This document shows positions 25,801 to 38,009 of a stretch of DNA of 64,000 nt, piece by piece (within the stretch, counting starts at the first letter, position 1; the number at the start of each line of letters is the position of its first letter). Position numbers and translations under genes: made by a program. A model generated the notes under the pieces. That model did not search any database. It saw only the letters and a list, made by a program, of their open reading frames with translations, and was not told the origin of the DNA. This stretch comes from Pyrrhoderma lamaoense (lineage: Eukaryota; Basidiomycota; Agaricomycetes; Hymenochaetales; Hymenochaetaceae). The stretch is taken from contig NBAZ01000003.1 of NCBI GenBank assembly GCA_002794735.1, positions 1,426,001 to 1,490,000 of the forward strand. Direction: 5' to 3'.

Positions 25801-27973
25801 AGACAACTTCCTTCCGGGAAGACGCATCTCACTAGAATCCTTTACATTTTCATTCTCCTTTTCCTCGTCATTTGACACAGAGATAGGCGAAGTAACATCC
25901 GGAGTAGAGAACATGTTCATGATTCCACCTCGCACCTTCGCACTACTTCCATCCCCATATCCATAACCAAGAGTACTGTAGACTCTACTCCTCCTTCTGC
26001 CAGAGGCGGGGGTTTCACCTGTGGTCGGACTGAGGATCATACTAGTAACTCTAGGTGCTCGTTCTTCTGGCTGAGAGGACTGCTCTGCAATCCCTGGCAG
26101 TCCCAATGAACCACTAGGAGTCCGGGGTAATGGACGTATCCTCCTCCCTCCGAAAAGATGAGCCTGAGCCTGAGCCTGCGAACCCGTTTCCATAGAACCA
26201 GTAGAAGCAACAGAGTATTTCGAAGCCGTCGACGCATTCGAGACGCTCCTCGAGACGCCTTCTCCAGGAAGACTCAGGCTCACACTATCCCTGACAGAAG
26301 GCACGCCAGAGTATCTGGATTCATTTGTAGTAGAAAAGGTTGCTGAGACAGGTGTCGGTAGAGGGGGTAATGGTCTTCTTCCAGTTCCGGCATTTATCCC
26401 GGTGTTCAACCCGGTGTTCATACTCATCGCCCGTGGCCTGGAAGTCTCTGACAAAGATGTACTGGCTGTGATACTAGCCATAGTAGGGATTCCAGAGAGG
26501 GAGGAGGAAGAAGTTGGATGAGTAGTCGTAGTGTTCTGGCTGCCTACGATACGCTCCAACGCACTACTTCTTGGGGCCCAAGGGAGTGGAGCTCTTGGCC
26601 TTCCTAATCTTAGCCTCTCTTCCTCTTCCTCAGATTGTAATCCACTGGTCTCGCCATCGGTCTCCGAGAGGACGCGTGAGGCCCTCATTGACATACTCCC
26701 GTAGGTCAAAACCGAAGATTCGTATGTTTGAACACTCGCCCTAACAAGTTCGTTGTCCTCGCTTCTCTTTTGGGCCTGATCCTTGTTTTGTCGTTGATTA
26801 ATAGAAGTCAAGTTCGTCCGTGTCGGCGAATCTTCACATACACTCTCAGCTTCGATTGTATACCCGGATGCAGACGTATACGTGCTGTCTCTCTCCTCAA
26901 AACGACTCATAGAAGAACCCTCCTTCTTTTCCTCCCCCTCCTGCGATCTGACTATTTTGGGCAATGGGGGTACATCGCTCTCACCGTCAAACGAGAACAC
27001 AGACATCACCCCACTTGCCCGTGCCTGCCTCATTAACAACTCATTGTGGCCAATCCTTGTTAACCGTCTATGTACAATCCCATCAGGATCAATTCGATCG
27101 TCAGATAAGTCGAGGTTCTCCAATTCTCGCTCGAGATCAATATCAGTTGGGGGAGAGTCCCGTCTTTCAAATTAGTCAAAACGAGTGAGTGGCGCATCTA
27201 AAGAAGTTTAAAAGCAAGAGTATTAGTGATAATGGGATAAACGAAAACTCAAAGTCAGGCAAGATCACAAAGATGGAACACCAACTTACGCTGAGATTAT
27301 CACTTTCACTGCTGGATTTACTTTCAGCGCTGATTCGACGCATAATGTGCGGAGATACAAAAGGTGGTGCTGTCACGGTTGACATACGGATATCTAGGAG
27401 CTGAGGATAGTCCGGTGAAGGAGATGGTGAAGGAGATGGAGAGCAGGGAGAAGAAGCCGTGTATTGCGGCGGAGAACGAGGAGTAGTATCTTTATTTACA
27501 GTTCTCAAAGGCAGGCTCCGTGTGTGTGATCCAACACTGGTTGTCGCAGTACTCGCAATAAGCGTAGAGTCTGACGACGTAGATGGCGTTGATGATACAG
27601 TAGAGGTGGAGGTGATGGTATTGAAGGAAGAGGCGGAGTGCTGCTGAGAGTGGTGAGAGACTATCCCCGTGAGGGTAGTATAAGCCGGTGGTGGGGCGCC
27701 ACGGTCTGATTCTGGATCTTGTCCGTCCCAGGAGAGACGAGAGTTCGATCTCAGCTGGAAGCTGTGATGTTGATGTCCATACAAGTGGGTATCGTTGTAG
27801 TTGATGTTGTTACAGTTATAGTTATAGTGAAGGCTATTCCCCGGATGTGGGTTAGCTCTGGCATTTGTTTCTACTTGAGGAAGATCAAGACGCCGAGAAA
27901 CGGTGATCGCTGTGTTCGGAGCGCCGAAGGAGGCTGCGCGAACTGGTCGGGGAACGGCGAGAGGGACATTCAT
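22900..27973 (-). CDS. large Ser-rich disordered protein, about 1,616 aa
   Basis: Three exons: 27973-27290, 27129-25211 and 25146-22900. Exon 1 is Ser/Thr/Pro-rich with an SPSPSPSPSP run. Exon 2 has RELENLDLSDDRIDPDG, a conserved-looking HRRLTRIGHNELLMRQAR segment, an Arg/Ser block (SIRSTRSARSSRSMRST), an acidic stretch (DLDMDLDLDDIDFKIGG) and a basic nuclear-signal-like TPTKKRKTEV. Exon 3 opens with a short helix (LHEIADLKNRVSGLLPAFAP) and continues as low-complexity sequence to the end. The frame breaks once, near 25443-25446: after SPRKKA the sense continues one base over as GWLPANNSTTTGPF and TMSIKDVVDV. No enzyme domain or membrane helix was seen. A nuclear or signalling scaffold is a guess only. 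Antisense frames of up to 231 codons overlap it and are shadows. Confidence 0.72.
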
Positions 27974-30802
27974 CGCTCACGGACGGATTCCCTTTATAAA
28001 AAAAGAATCTAAAAAATAGTAATAATACAGCCCGTCGCACGTTGTGATCGTCGTCGCTGAGCGTGTCGGCGACGAAGGAAGTGACGACGAGAGGAAGGAA
28101 GGGCAGGGCAGGAGAAAGGGAAGTGCAAGGGGTGTGATGAAGACGCGGAAGGAAAGTATTAAGTAGGCGATCAGTTATCATACAATTTCCCCATTTGGTA
28201 TCTCTTCCGCCTTGCTTCGGCTTCCACACATCAAGGGTCCTCGTATTCCCCTGACCCTGTCCTGAAGCCCTTTGGTCGTTGGCAATCCACGACATCTACC
28301 TTGCATCTTCTTTTTATATATCCTTCATTTCCACACGATTTTATGCTTGTAAACAACTCATTTTAGCGCCGCACAGAAACAAACATGGTATTCCTGTTTT
28401 TTCTTTACCACTTTTAAACGCGATTAGTTTACTTGAAAGTGAATGAGCGAGGAGGGGAGACACGAGTTGCAGAGATGTGAAGAAATTACCAAGTAGTGGC
28501 TAATCCGGCATCACGTGGCAAGATGATCGAGTGTGCCGGACAAGTCTAATAACGGCTAATAGCTAATGGCTGATCAACGGAAGTCGATCTCCGTACTAGT
28601 CTTCGGATAACTGAAAGCAGTGCGGTCCTCATTGCAAACGACTAGGTAGAAAGTAAGAAAGATGTAACATGTATCCTTGCCACATTATGAATATCAATCA
28701 CAGAATCAGATATCATATCCACTTTTCTTTTGTTTATGTAAAAAATTACAGGGGGAGAGCAGGAAAAACTATTCAGAAATTCTATTTTCTCTCTCTTTTT
28801 TTCATCCTTTTCGCGAGGCAGGACGCAGCAAGCATCTGCACATTCCGCGTCCGAACTCGCCGATCAACAGATTACATTCCGGTTTTCTGTCTCCCAGTTC
28901 TTGCACTAAATTGCGGCCCCCCCATCAAAACCATCAAAAAATGCATCCATCCATCAACACACCTTGTTGAAAAACATCAAATCCTGTGTACCCCATACAC
29001 ACACTAGTCTGTCCCCTATCTTTCTCTTATCCTCTCTACGCCCTCGCAGTGTTGTTCTTCCTATTTCCATGACGTGCATTACCTTTATGAGATCAAACAG
29101 TTTACGGCTTTACTGTCTACTATATCCATGTTCACCCCGACTCGGATCTTCTTTCCTTTATTTTTCTACAAGTCTAGAATTATCATATATTCATCTACGT
29201 CATTCTGAGTCGGTTGGCGATCCCAATTTTCTAGTAAGAATAAAATAAAGTTGAACTATATAATTGAAGAAAACGATTGCTTCCACCCATTGAGTTTTGA
29301 AAAGTGAGACGATAAACAAGTGATTATCAGTGTCCATAACGTCACTGTATCTTCATCACCTTGATGTCCGGAAGTTCCCACGTGCATATATACGCATTAT
29401 TTAATCGACATTATCACATTGATTTAGTATCTTTGGCTCTCATCATATCATATCATAGTTGATAATTAAATTATCATTCTTACAATATGATAGTTCATAA
29501 TCTATATACGAAAAGGAGAATAGCTTTCCATCAAATTTTAATATTTTATCCTCCTTTCTACGCTCGAATCTAGACTGGTGACCCTCCATTTCTATCATTT
29601 TCCTCTGCGAAAAGCGAAAATCTTTCATCTACAATATTTATATTAATATCAATATCCCGACTTTCCCTTTCTAGTGTAACCGAGCGATTTTGACCTATAC
29701 TTAACTTGCATCACTCCCATCCTCCCGATCTATAAGACCCTGAAAGCTTCCAACCTATCCCCCGCAAAGTCCATGGTCAATGATATATATCCGGCCTTCC
29801 CTCCCTCCTCCCCACACTCCCCGGTTCTCACACACAGGCGCCGACTTTTTTTGTGAAATACTTGATGTCTTCCATCATTCACTAAAGGGATCACGGAGAT
29901 TGTTACGCTTGTCGTTAGGTGGCTTCTATGTCTTTTGTTCTTTTTTTTTACAACCTTTCTATACTTGTACGTGTATGTGAACGTGTGATTTCTCGTTCAA
30001 TGTCGAACACAGGTTCGACGAACGTATCTCCTTTTACGTATACCGCACTGGGTGGTTTATGCGGTCTTCAATGCCACGGATGCGGTGTTTAAATGTCATT
30101 TTTTTCAAACGTCAATTCACGTCTATTTGAATTTGATTTAGTATCTTTTGGTGATGTCAATTACTAGTAGTACGTCCCGTTAATGCCTAATGCCACCACA
30201 CCGGTTTTTCAATCACAACTAACAGGGAAAAACATCAATAAACACTTAAACTCACAATAGTCAGTATCTTCCCCTCACTTATAGAATATAAGATAGCATA
30301 CAGACCGAGAAAAAGAAAAGAAATCACAATCAATGGTCCCAGGAGTGTTAGAAACCCCATCATTAGGTACTGGTTGCCACGTTATCGTCACCGTCGTTCC
30401 AGAAGAGAAGATGAACGAGTAATGTATTTCAGTGATTACTATTTATCCCCATCAATGAGAGTTAAATCAATATGAGAACGGTCAGAGGATACCCATAAAT
30501 ACCTAAGAAGTACACTAAAATATCTGAGAAGAAGCCAGCACAGCCATCCGCTCTTCATGATTTCCTTGCCTCGAGTCAAGGTCTAAGAGCTTCTTTTACA
30601 TATAAATAGGACGGGATTCCCATTCGTTCATTCAGCTACTCGTTCAGTCGCGGCTCCTTCTCTTTTTTCGTTATGGCTATATACACACAACAAGCAGACA
30701 TGTAAGTATGTTCGTATGTAGATATATCGATTCGTAGGTGTCCACATCTCTTGTAGTATGGTTGTTGTGCTACCGTACATGATACATGTACAGATGGTAT
30801 CC

Positions 30803-30816
30803 AAGAGAGAGAGAGA
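30803..30816. repeat. (GA)n microsatellite
   Basis: Short GA dinucleotide run within the gene-poor region. Confidence 0.7.
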
Positions 30817-32407
30817 GGCCCTATGATATCGGGCGTATGGGCGAGCGTACGTGCTCTGTATGGCAAGCTTGCTACTTTATTCACACTCCACTAATTAATC
30901 CTCTCCTTTTGTTCTTCCATCTTTGATGTACAGCATCAGAAGACGGAAGAATTTCTTGTGAGTTCTTCTTTTCGTATGATAGCGTATAAGAAGACCGGAA
31001 GTTATCATAAGTATCAGTTCTTGAGGCATCTTTTGTGTTCTTCACGCGTAAAGTGTACTTACTATAATGAGATTGTAAAGACAACTCTTCTTGATTTCTT
31101 ATTTGTTTGTTTTTTGATTTCATTTCTGCTTGCTCTTATCTACGTACGCCTTCTCTCAATTCGATCATCCTCGTGAACGTATCTACGTGTATCTTTCTCT
31201 CGTTTATCTCAGCCTTCTTTGCCAACTTCAAGTTTCTGAAGCGCGATGCAGGTCATGTAACTCACACGCATATTCTAAACCTTGATGAACTGTCTATAAG
31301 CTAGTAACGCGCACACAAAAAATCACAGTCACAGCCACAAGTGTGCATATTAAACGGTTATTCGATTGTTCAATTTATCATCATCATCTGAGTCAGTTTG
31401 TGACAGGTGATTTGAGTCACTATGGGAATACTGCTTTAAAGACTACGATTTGTTCGCGTTTGGGTTCACTTTTATGATTATGTGTGATATGATAACGTAG
31501 GTCATACAGAAAGTGTATAGTATATCCTATTAGTTAATTCTATAAATCCCTGAGTAACACTAACCGACGTCAATCATTATCCAACTATTGAGACATGGAA
31601 TTGATTACCTCCTCCCCTCTTTTCCCAGCTACAAGTCCTCCCATTCGCCAGATACTACTAATTGTGAAGTTGTAGAGTTTTCGTGGTCGTACTCGTAGTT
31701 GCTGTCACGGACAAAGGCAACCGATCACCTAGTAGCTAAACAGCATATGAAATCTTCAGAGTATATGAAATATGGAATATGGAAAGAGGATGCTTACTTG
31801 GGGATGCGAATCAGTAATAGTGTTAGTTTTTGATTATTAGTTATTGGACGCCAAAGTTATCTCATCGGTAGCTTATATTATAGTTATATGTAATAGTAGG
31901 CTTTAGGTGCCAAGCATTTGTCATCCAACTTGAATATACTAATACGCACGTCTATATACATATATACACAGTATTGTATAGCACCATATTACAGTGCTAA
32001 GGAACCACATGCGAGGTATATTTCTAAAACGTTTTCTCATCGAAGAACACAGTTGAGAGCTCATCAGCATTGTTCATCGATCAAAAGCTAGTATTACACT
32101 AGCAATCCGAGGTCTTGGCTATATGTGTGTCCTGTGTCGATTGACGGATCATCATATACATACATGTAAACCTTAGCAATCGAGATGGGATGACAATGCC
32201 TAAACTATGATATGTTGTAGGACCAGCTAAGTGTTTGGCCGGTCGTAGTGCATCTATAATGCACTTTCTAACTCGCCCGAGAAGTCCATTGCTACTACTC
32301 GGCCGCGCGCCTCGTTCATTTCTCTTACTATTTAGCTTCACTTTCTACTCTTACTCGAGGCTAGCGTTCGTTTATACGACCCCCTCGTTTCTGATAGCTT
32401 AAACCTT

Positions 32408-32433
32408 CGTCCAGTGGCATATAGCCACCTGGA
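32408..32433. repeat. inverted repeat, hairpin-forming
   Basis: GTCCAGTGGC and GCCACCTGGAC face each other around a short TATA-containing centre. The arms match except for one missing G. Lies inside the LTR-like island. Confidence 0.6.
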
Positions 32434-32553
32434 CGCCATGCTTCCTTATTATCTAACCTTCATCTCGCGTTTTGCTATATAAGCCTCCAGACTTGAGGCC
32501 GTAGTTAATCAATCAATTCCCAGTTAATCCCCAGTCTACTCCCAGTCTATTCA

Positions 32554-32566
32554 CCCCCCCCCCCCC
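32554..32566. repeat. C13 homopolymer
   Basis: Thirteen consecutive C residues in the LTR-like island. Its true length is doubtful because G/C runs elsewhere in this window appear under-called. Confidence 0.85.
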
Positions 32567-33514
32567 GAGTAGCTCTCTACTAGTCTCCTGTACTCTTTAT
32601 CTACTTCTCTGCTGCCTTATTAGGCTGCCCGGGCGCGCTTGCAACGCTCTGACCGTACCGCAAGTCGTCCGGGCGAACTGAAATACATACACTTTTACCT
32701 CAAACTATAGCCTCGGTCGGGGCTCTGTTCTATACGTTTCTTACTACTTTTACTGGTCTGTGAAGTCTTAGCTCGCCTCAAGGTCTCTATCAGTCTCTAC
32801 GGTCCGACCGAGATCTCGGCCGGACGGCCGAGGTCGAGTATCTCGCTCTTTAGCCCCCAAATCTTGGCCTGAGCATCGTGTCTGGTGTAGGCAGACTCTA
32901 AACCCCACGTCCTCGCCACTAAATACGACACCAAGGTCAAAATCTGACCAAAAGTTTAGTTTTCAATGTACTTCCAGTACCTTCCTCCTATCTATTGTGT
33001 CATCTCATATGAGTGATTTTATGTAGATTGCATCTCAATACCTGTCCACATACCAGCCTTGGATAGTAATACCTGTCTCTATTGGAGAGATGGATACAGA
33101 TATAGTATTTTCCGTATACCTTAACTGAGCTATACCACTACGCATCTCCCGTAAAGGAGAAAACTGACTGCCACCAAGTCTGACGATGAGGCATTTTTTA
33201 CGGGATTTCTGTTAGAGAAACTCTTCATCACCGCGGAAAGGGCGGATAATTGCCACATTGATAAAGTAATAGTTCAGGGAGCCCTTTGTAGTGATCACAA
33301 TGAAAGATTATCATGACGAGTAATTGCCTACCAGATTACGCCTTCGAGCTTGTAGTATGTACCAAAATAGAAACATGCTAAGATACCTGGAAAGCCTAAG
33401 TAAGCAATATGCTATCATTCACCACCAAATTTCTCACATATTTGATAACTTGCGTCATCTCGGAGACAAATAAACGCAAATAACCCATAATAACGACCAC
33501 GCAACCCGCGATAA

Positions 33515-33799
33515 TTGAATAGAAGAATATTCAATATACAGTTTTATTTTCAAGAGATAAGAATACAAGTCACCAGCTCCATAGAAAAGCTCAAAAATAT
33601 CCCCGAAGGCTGGAATCCTCCTTCTACAAGTGGGTTCCAAAAACGTGAGTTACGAGCTCTGTTTAGTTTTTCAGTTGCGATAAGACCGGCGCTGATGGAG
33701 AGGTATAGCACAATTTCAAAGGCAGCTGAGCTGACTGAAATGATCGACGGGATGCAACGTAGTGGATACGGACCATTTTTAAGGCATGAACTTACTTAA
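33515..33799 (+). pseudogene. coding-like fragment, unknown family
   Basis: Open frame with coding-like composition: SSIEKLKNIPEGWNPPSTSG, then AIRPALMERYSTISKAAE and EMIDGMQRSGYGPFLRHE. A GTGAGT donor (about 33643) and a TTTTTCAG acceptor (33674) would excise a short intron within it. No start context or neighbouring exon was found, so it may be a truncated gene or a decayed copy. I do not recognise the family. Confidence 0.3.
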
Positions 33800-33994
33800 T
33801 GGTGGATTTCCAAGGGTATGTAAGAGAGATGTAAAACATCTTACCACCTACTATCATCTCCTCCGTATTCTCTCTCAGTGAGCTCATCTGTCTCTCCATT
33901 CTCTCTTAGGCTCACTTGCATCTTGGTGAAAGTGCAAAATAGTGGCTATTGAGAAAGAAGGGGAAGAGGAAGCACAAGAGATAAAGAGTAGAAA

Positions 33995-35888
33995 ATGACA
34001 AATGCAACCTCTATGCCCTCTGCGCCATTCCTGAGCTCGTACACCTCACAGATTAATGTGTACTACTCCAAGCAGTATCTACAAATATCAATATGCTCTG
34101 TTCTTACTTATGATATATGTACTCTTTACCTCTCCTGCTTTACTTTCTCTAACGTGCAGTAACTAATTAAGTAATATGTATCAGTGATTACTATGAGCCA
34201 GGAAGTGAGCTTCTTCTTACTTAGTATCTTTTATTGAGTTCGATCTGCGGTCGACTTAGTTCATTATATGTCCATCGTTCCTAGATTGAATACTACTGGG
34301 TGAGTTTTCTTTCGCATTGATATCACCTTCTCGTAAAGGAATATAGTTAACTCACGTTTCCTATAGAACTCGAGTGGACGTTCGCAAAGACTAATAAATA
34401 GCCTTTACTATGTTGTCAGTTGAGAGGTTTGAATGATGCATAATATGATTCTAAGTTACTAGCGAATCTTAACAGAATCGATACGTCGGACTATTTAGTG
34501 CTTTCTCATATTTCCTATGTGAGTATATGCTCTCTGATTGCGGTATGTGCGATAAATACTAATTACTTTTATTAATATTGTTATCCGGGTTCTAGCACTT
34601 TTGTCAACTGCTACTCCATCCATGTATGATCATCTATCACTCTCTCATAGATTCTTGCTTACGATAAGGTCTTCGATCTTAGATGTGAGCAATACAGTAT
34701 TACTTGGGGCGTGTGTGTAGATTGAAACGGGTCCATAAGGTTTTTTCAGCCAATGGTCAAGTTCCATTGCAGGTATGGTCGACTTTACATTACTGTTCAC
34801 TATGTTAGATCATACTAAAGTTGATATGTGGCCAATGAAGACTCTATCACGATCATTACTATCGAATGTAAGCACATCCCTTCGAGCAACTCGGACCGAG
34901 ATAAGTAGATATAAGCACTAACTCGTGGACACAATTGTGGCATTATATCATGACGTAGATATAATCGCAGTCCGGGTCCTAGCGTTATGGACCAATGGCA
35001 AGCAGGATCTTCCTTTAACTTATAAGTTACCCTGAGTTAAAATTAAAACTTTATAGATAAATCCATGTCAATGATTCTCAGATCGTTTATTGTGCTAGTA
35101 GCTGTAGCAAAATTCTCGCTGGTCATTATGTTAGACTTACTAAAGAAGAGTAAGTTCTTTCTAACGTGCATCTATATCTCGTCTGTTACCTATGGAATTG
35201 GCTTTAGTCGAAGTATTTGAGATAGGTACTGGAGGCTTAGAGCTATCAGTTTGTGGAATCTCGAACGAAGAAGTCTTTCACACAGATATCTTATCTCTAG
35301 CTGACTGGTAAGTCGATTATCGTTGTCCGCTTATTCCAAGAGTTTTACGCAAGTCTATCCCAACCAGGTTGATACCTCCAGCAATAGAGTCATTGTTCTT
35401 GATATTGGCACTTTGCAAAGTAGTGGTTAATTACAGAGAGAAAATGTTTCAGATTTCCCTATTATTTCGGGTGATGATACGAGACCAAATCTTCTACTAC
35501 ATTATGTATGTTAGACTTTACCTCTTCATCTCCTCTCGTGGTCCAATCAACTACTAAGCCAATGATGCTAATAGCATATACTGACTTTGAAGTTCAATGG
35601 CTTTTGTTTCACAGTGTCTTATTTTGTAGTATAATGAACCTAGTAAACAACCTTATCCCAGAGACACAGATAACGGATCTGACAATTGTACTTTCTCTAC
35701 TTGGAAGTCCTAGTTTCCTCAGTCTCCTAGGAAGTAGAATATTCCTCAATCTGAAAGAGGCTGGAGAAACCCGGAGCAATGGAGGATGTGATCTTGAGCC
35801 TGATATCACCTTTGTTGACCTATCTACTTCTAATTGGGTAGAGAGAGACCTCAGCGGTAAGATTAGCTTTATGGGTTTCTCATGTTGA
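33995..35888 (+). CDS. DUF6533-type multi-pass membrane protein, copy 1
   Basis: Early exons 33995-34118, 34185-34204 (20 nt) and 34286-34300 (15 nt), which join in phase to give YDILITMSQEIEYYW, the DUF6533 signature region. A fourth exon from 34367 reads SGRSQRLINSLYYV. Later exons are clear: EVFEIGTGGLELSVCGISNE to LADW (ends near 35307), then LFLILALCKVVVNYREKMF to RDQIFYYI, then LFCSIMNLVNNL and LGSPSFLSLLGSRIFLNLKE. Exons between about 34420 and 35200 could not be placed with confidence. The family is a basidiomycete-specific set of proteins with several helices and unknown function. It is paralogous to the copy at 39144-40828. Confidence 0.62.
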
Positions 35889-36497
35889 AGTCGCAGTTGA
35901 TCTTGCATACTGATATATTATCTCTAACATTTTGAAATTAGAGTTAACGTTCCACGATTTATCCGGCGTTATTGTTAACACTGGAGCTCAAGACAAGGGT
36001 GATGTCGGGTGCCCGTGACGTTTATATTCAAAACCCAATATATCTAACCATTACCAGGGGCTATCGGTTCAACTATGGTTTTATGAGTAGCTTTGCATAT
36101 TGTTGTATCAGAGACTAGCGAGAGGCAAGCCACATAAGTACACATGTAATGATTTGGACTAGTACTAAAGTAGACGATAGTACTTGTAAAAGTATGCTTC
36201 TTGCTACATAATAATGACACTGTCGAGAGTTTGTTTCTTAATGGCTGGCTGGGCTCATATTATAGTCTGATGCGATACTTCCCCCTTGTACTCCAACGAT
36301 ATAGTAAGGGTTATTCTAGAATCATCGAACATTGTAAAAAAACGACAGAACGCAAAATGTGTATTTCCAATCGGGCGATACATGTGTATGCAGACACACT
36401 GAGTTGTAGACAAAAGTTCGGATAGAGAGAATACAAAGCAGAATTTTAAGAAACCAGTTAAAAGAACAAATAATGATGTTTTCACATCAACCATACA
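35889..36497. other. convergent intergenic region
   Basis: Between DUF6533 copy 1 (plus) and the aspartic protease (minus). Nothing recognisable apart from AT-rich sequence. Confidence 0.4.
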
Positions 36498-37943
36498 TTA
36501 AGAAGTAGATTTATAGTTGATAATGACATTTGTGTTCATGGTAGTCGCAAGACCTACGCGTTGGTTTGTCGTATCATATGCTGAGTAGAAACGTTCAAGG
36601 AAAGTATACCCATTAATAAAATCAAGTCCTTGGCCACTTTGGCTACCGAGCTAGTTAAGATTGGGTAAATACCATGATCTTCGCATAAATGAAGAAACTT
36701 ACATCAGCAACGACGAGATAACTATATGTTAACAAAGATTATTAGCTGGAATTCATACGGAGTATGTTCGATACTCACATGTTATCTGTAGTCCCGCCAA
36801 TAAAAGTATTGAGGGAGCGTGGCCAAGTCTGCGCATCTCTCGTGAATTCGAATGTAGAGCCGCCAACTTGGAAAAACAGACTCTGGAGGTTCGCATAGTT
36901 CTCTGGAGTGATCGTCAGAAGTCCAGTCGATTGATCGGTTGTAGCACCGGTAGCAGCAACATAAGCGTCAAAACCATCTGTCGCAAGGTAAAGAAGGGTC
37001 GTCCCGGTATCAACTATTCCGGAAGCGGCTGAAAGAATGTTCGTTTCTGCGCTTCCATACGTGATGTTTTGATCTATTCCCCAATATTGTGATGCAGGAG
37101 AAGTTGAGGTCTTGTTGACATATTCTATATCCTGTGTGATCTTGCTATCATCGATCCCACCAAATGTCATCTCACCGTTCGCGGACTTGTCTGTTGTAGT
37201 AGGAGCAAAGTATATACCGACGACTTCAGTTGATATCTTTCCTTGGCTGAACAAGTTGTCTGTGACGGTAGAGATGATATGATTTGTACCGGGGAATTCG
37301 GTCCCCTCCGTGAGGTTGGTCGGACCAATACCGAGGATACCGTCAATATCATTGAAGCCTAAATCAAAATCGGCGTCCCCAATCTCTTGTTGTGATATAT
37401 CAAGACCATTTCCGAGTGTCACATCGTCTTTGTCTAGCAAACGAAATTCCAGAATGGCACTAATAGACAAAAATAACTTTACTCACATGCTAGACCAAAC
37501 ATTACTCCAGAACCGTATAAAAGCAACATGGTCTCAGGTTGTACATTGGACGAACATGTATGCACATAGGATTTCCCAGCCCCTATCCATGTGTTTGAAG
37601 AGCCGGTATCAATTAGCAAGCTATAGTTTGTTGGAGGATTGCCAACACCAACACTTGCTACATAGGTGACTGCTTGATTGACGACAGGAACCGAGCTTTG
37701 ATCGGCTAGAACGAGAGCATTGGTGTTGGACTTGGCATTCTTTGAGCGTTGGAGCAGGTTCTCTATGCGATTACGATCAATCTCTGGTAGTGTTTTCCCG
37801 ATGGCATTGAGCTTTATTGCAAATGGGAGTGATACTTTGGACTCGCGAATCTGGATGGCAGGTCCAGATGTAGGAGGGGCACCCAGTGCGTAAGAGAAGA
37901 AAGCTGGGAGAAATGACAGTGTGTAAAGGAGCGTTTGTTTCAT
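36498..37943 (-). CDS. A1-family aspartic protease, polyporopepsin-like, secreted
   Basis: Exons 37943-37487, 37433-36779, 36721-36703 (19 nt) and 36650-36498; the lengths sum to 428 codons, 427 aa, all in phase. Residues 1-21 form a signal peptide (hydrophobic LLYTLSFLPAFFSYALG). A propeptide follows, then the mature enzyme. Both catalytic aspartates are present: the first in DTGSSNTW, the second in VDTGTTLLY. The flap Tyr is in YGSG, and DDVTLGNGL, GILGIGPTNL and the C-terminal GYTFLERFYSAYD are typical of the family. It should be an extracellular acid protease for protein turnover. The acceptor at 37434 is used because an earlier AG would break the frame. Confidence 0.92.
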
Positions 37944-38003
37944 AGTGGATATTGACAGTGTGTGGAGAAGAGGAACTTGTGTGATGGTTCTGACTCGGCT
38001 GGG

Positions 38004-38009
38004 TTTATA
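38004..38009 (-). promoter_or_regulatory. TATA box of aspartic protease gene
   Basis: TATAAA on the minus strand, 61 bp upstream of the protease ATG. Good match and spacing for a core promoter. Confidence 0.55.

Larger units (their letters stand above)
32213..32930 (+). mobile_element. possible solo LTR or transposon-derived island
   Basis: A sharp switch from AT-rich to GC-richer DNA over about 700 bp. The plus strand holds a TATA-like box (GCTATATAAGCC, near 32475-32486), then a CAATCAATTCCCAG segment, a C13 run, and several GC-rich inverted repeats, as in an LTR promoter region. The proposed ends are TGT...ACA, as in LTRs. I found no matching 5-bp target duplication (TGATA before, CCAAG after) and no gag-pol coding next to it, so the borders and class are uncertain. 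Confidence 0.35.
27974..33994. other. gene-poor region with LTR-like island
   Basis: Six kilobases without a complete gene. It includes simple repeats, a GC-richer island at about 32213-32930 described separately, and a coding-like fragment at 33515-33799. The many short open frames elsewhere have no motif or codon pattern that I trust. Confidence 0.5.

Noticed and set aside
27130..27289. Apparent phase mismatch at the first intron of the large disordered gene
   Set aside because: Acceptor CTCGAG at 27130 gives a phase-0 join (NLS-RELENLDL), so an indel is not required.
32213..32930. Full-length LTR retrotransposon
   Set aside because: No gag-pol coding, no second LTR and no target duplication within the window; at most a solo LTR or fragment.
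37434..37486. Apparent frame mismatch at the first protease intron
   Set aside because: Taking the GCTAG acceptor at 37434 instead of the earlier AG gives YGSGVMFGLAYKDDVTLGN in phase.
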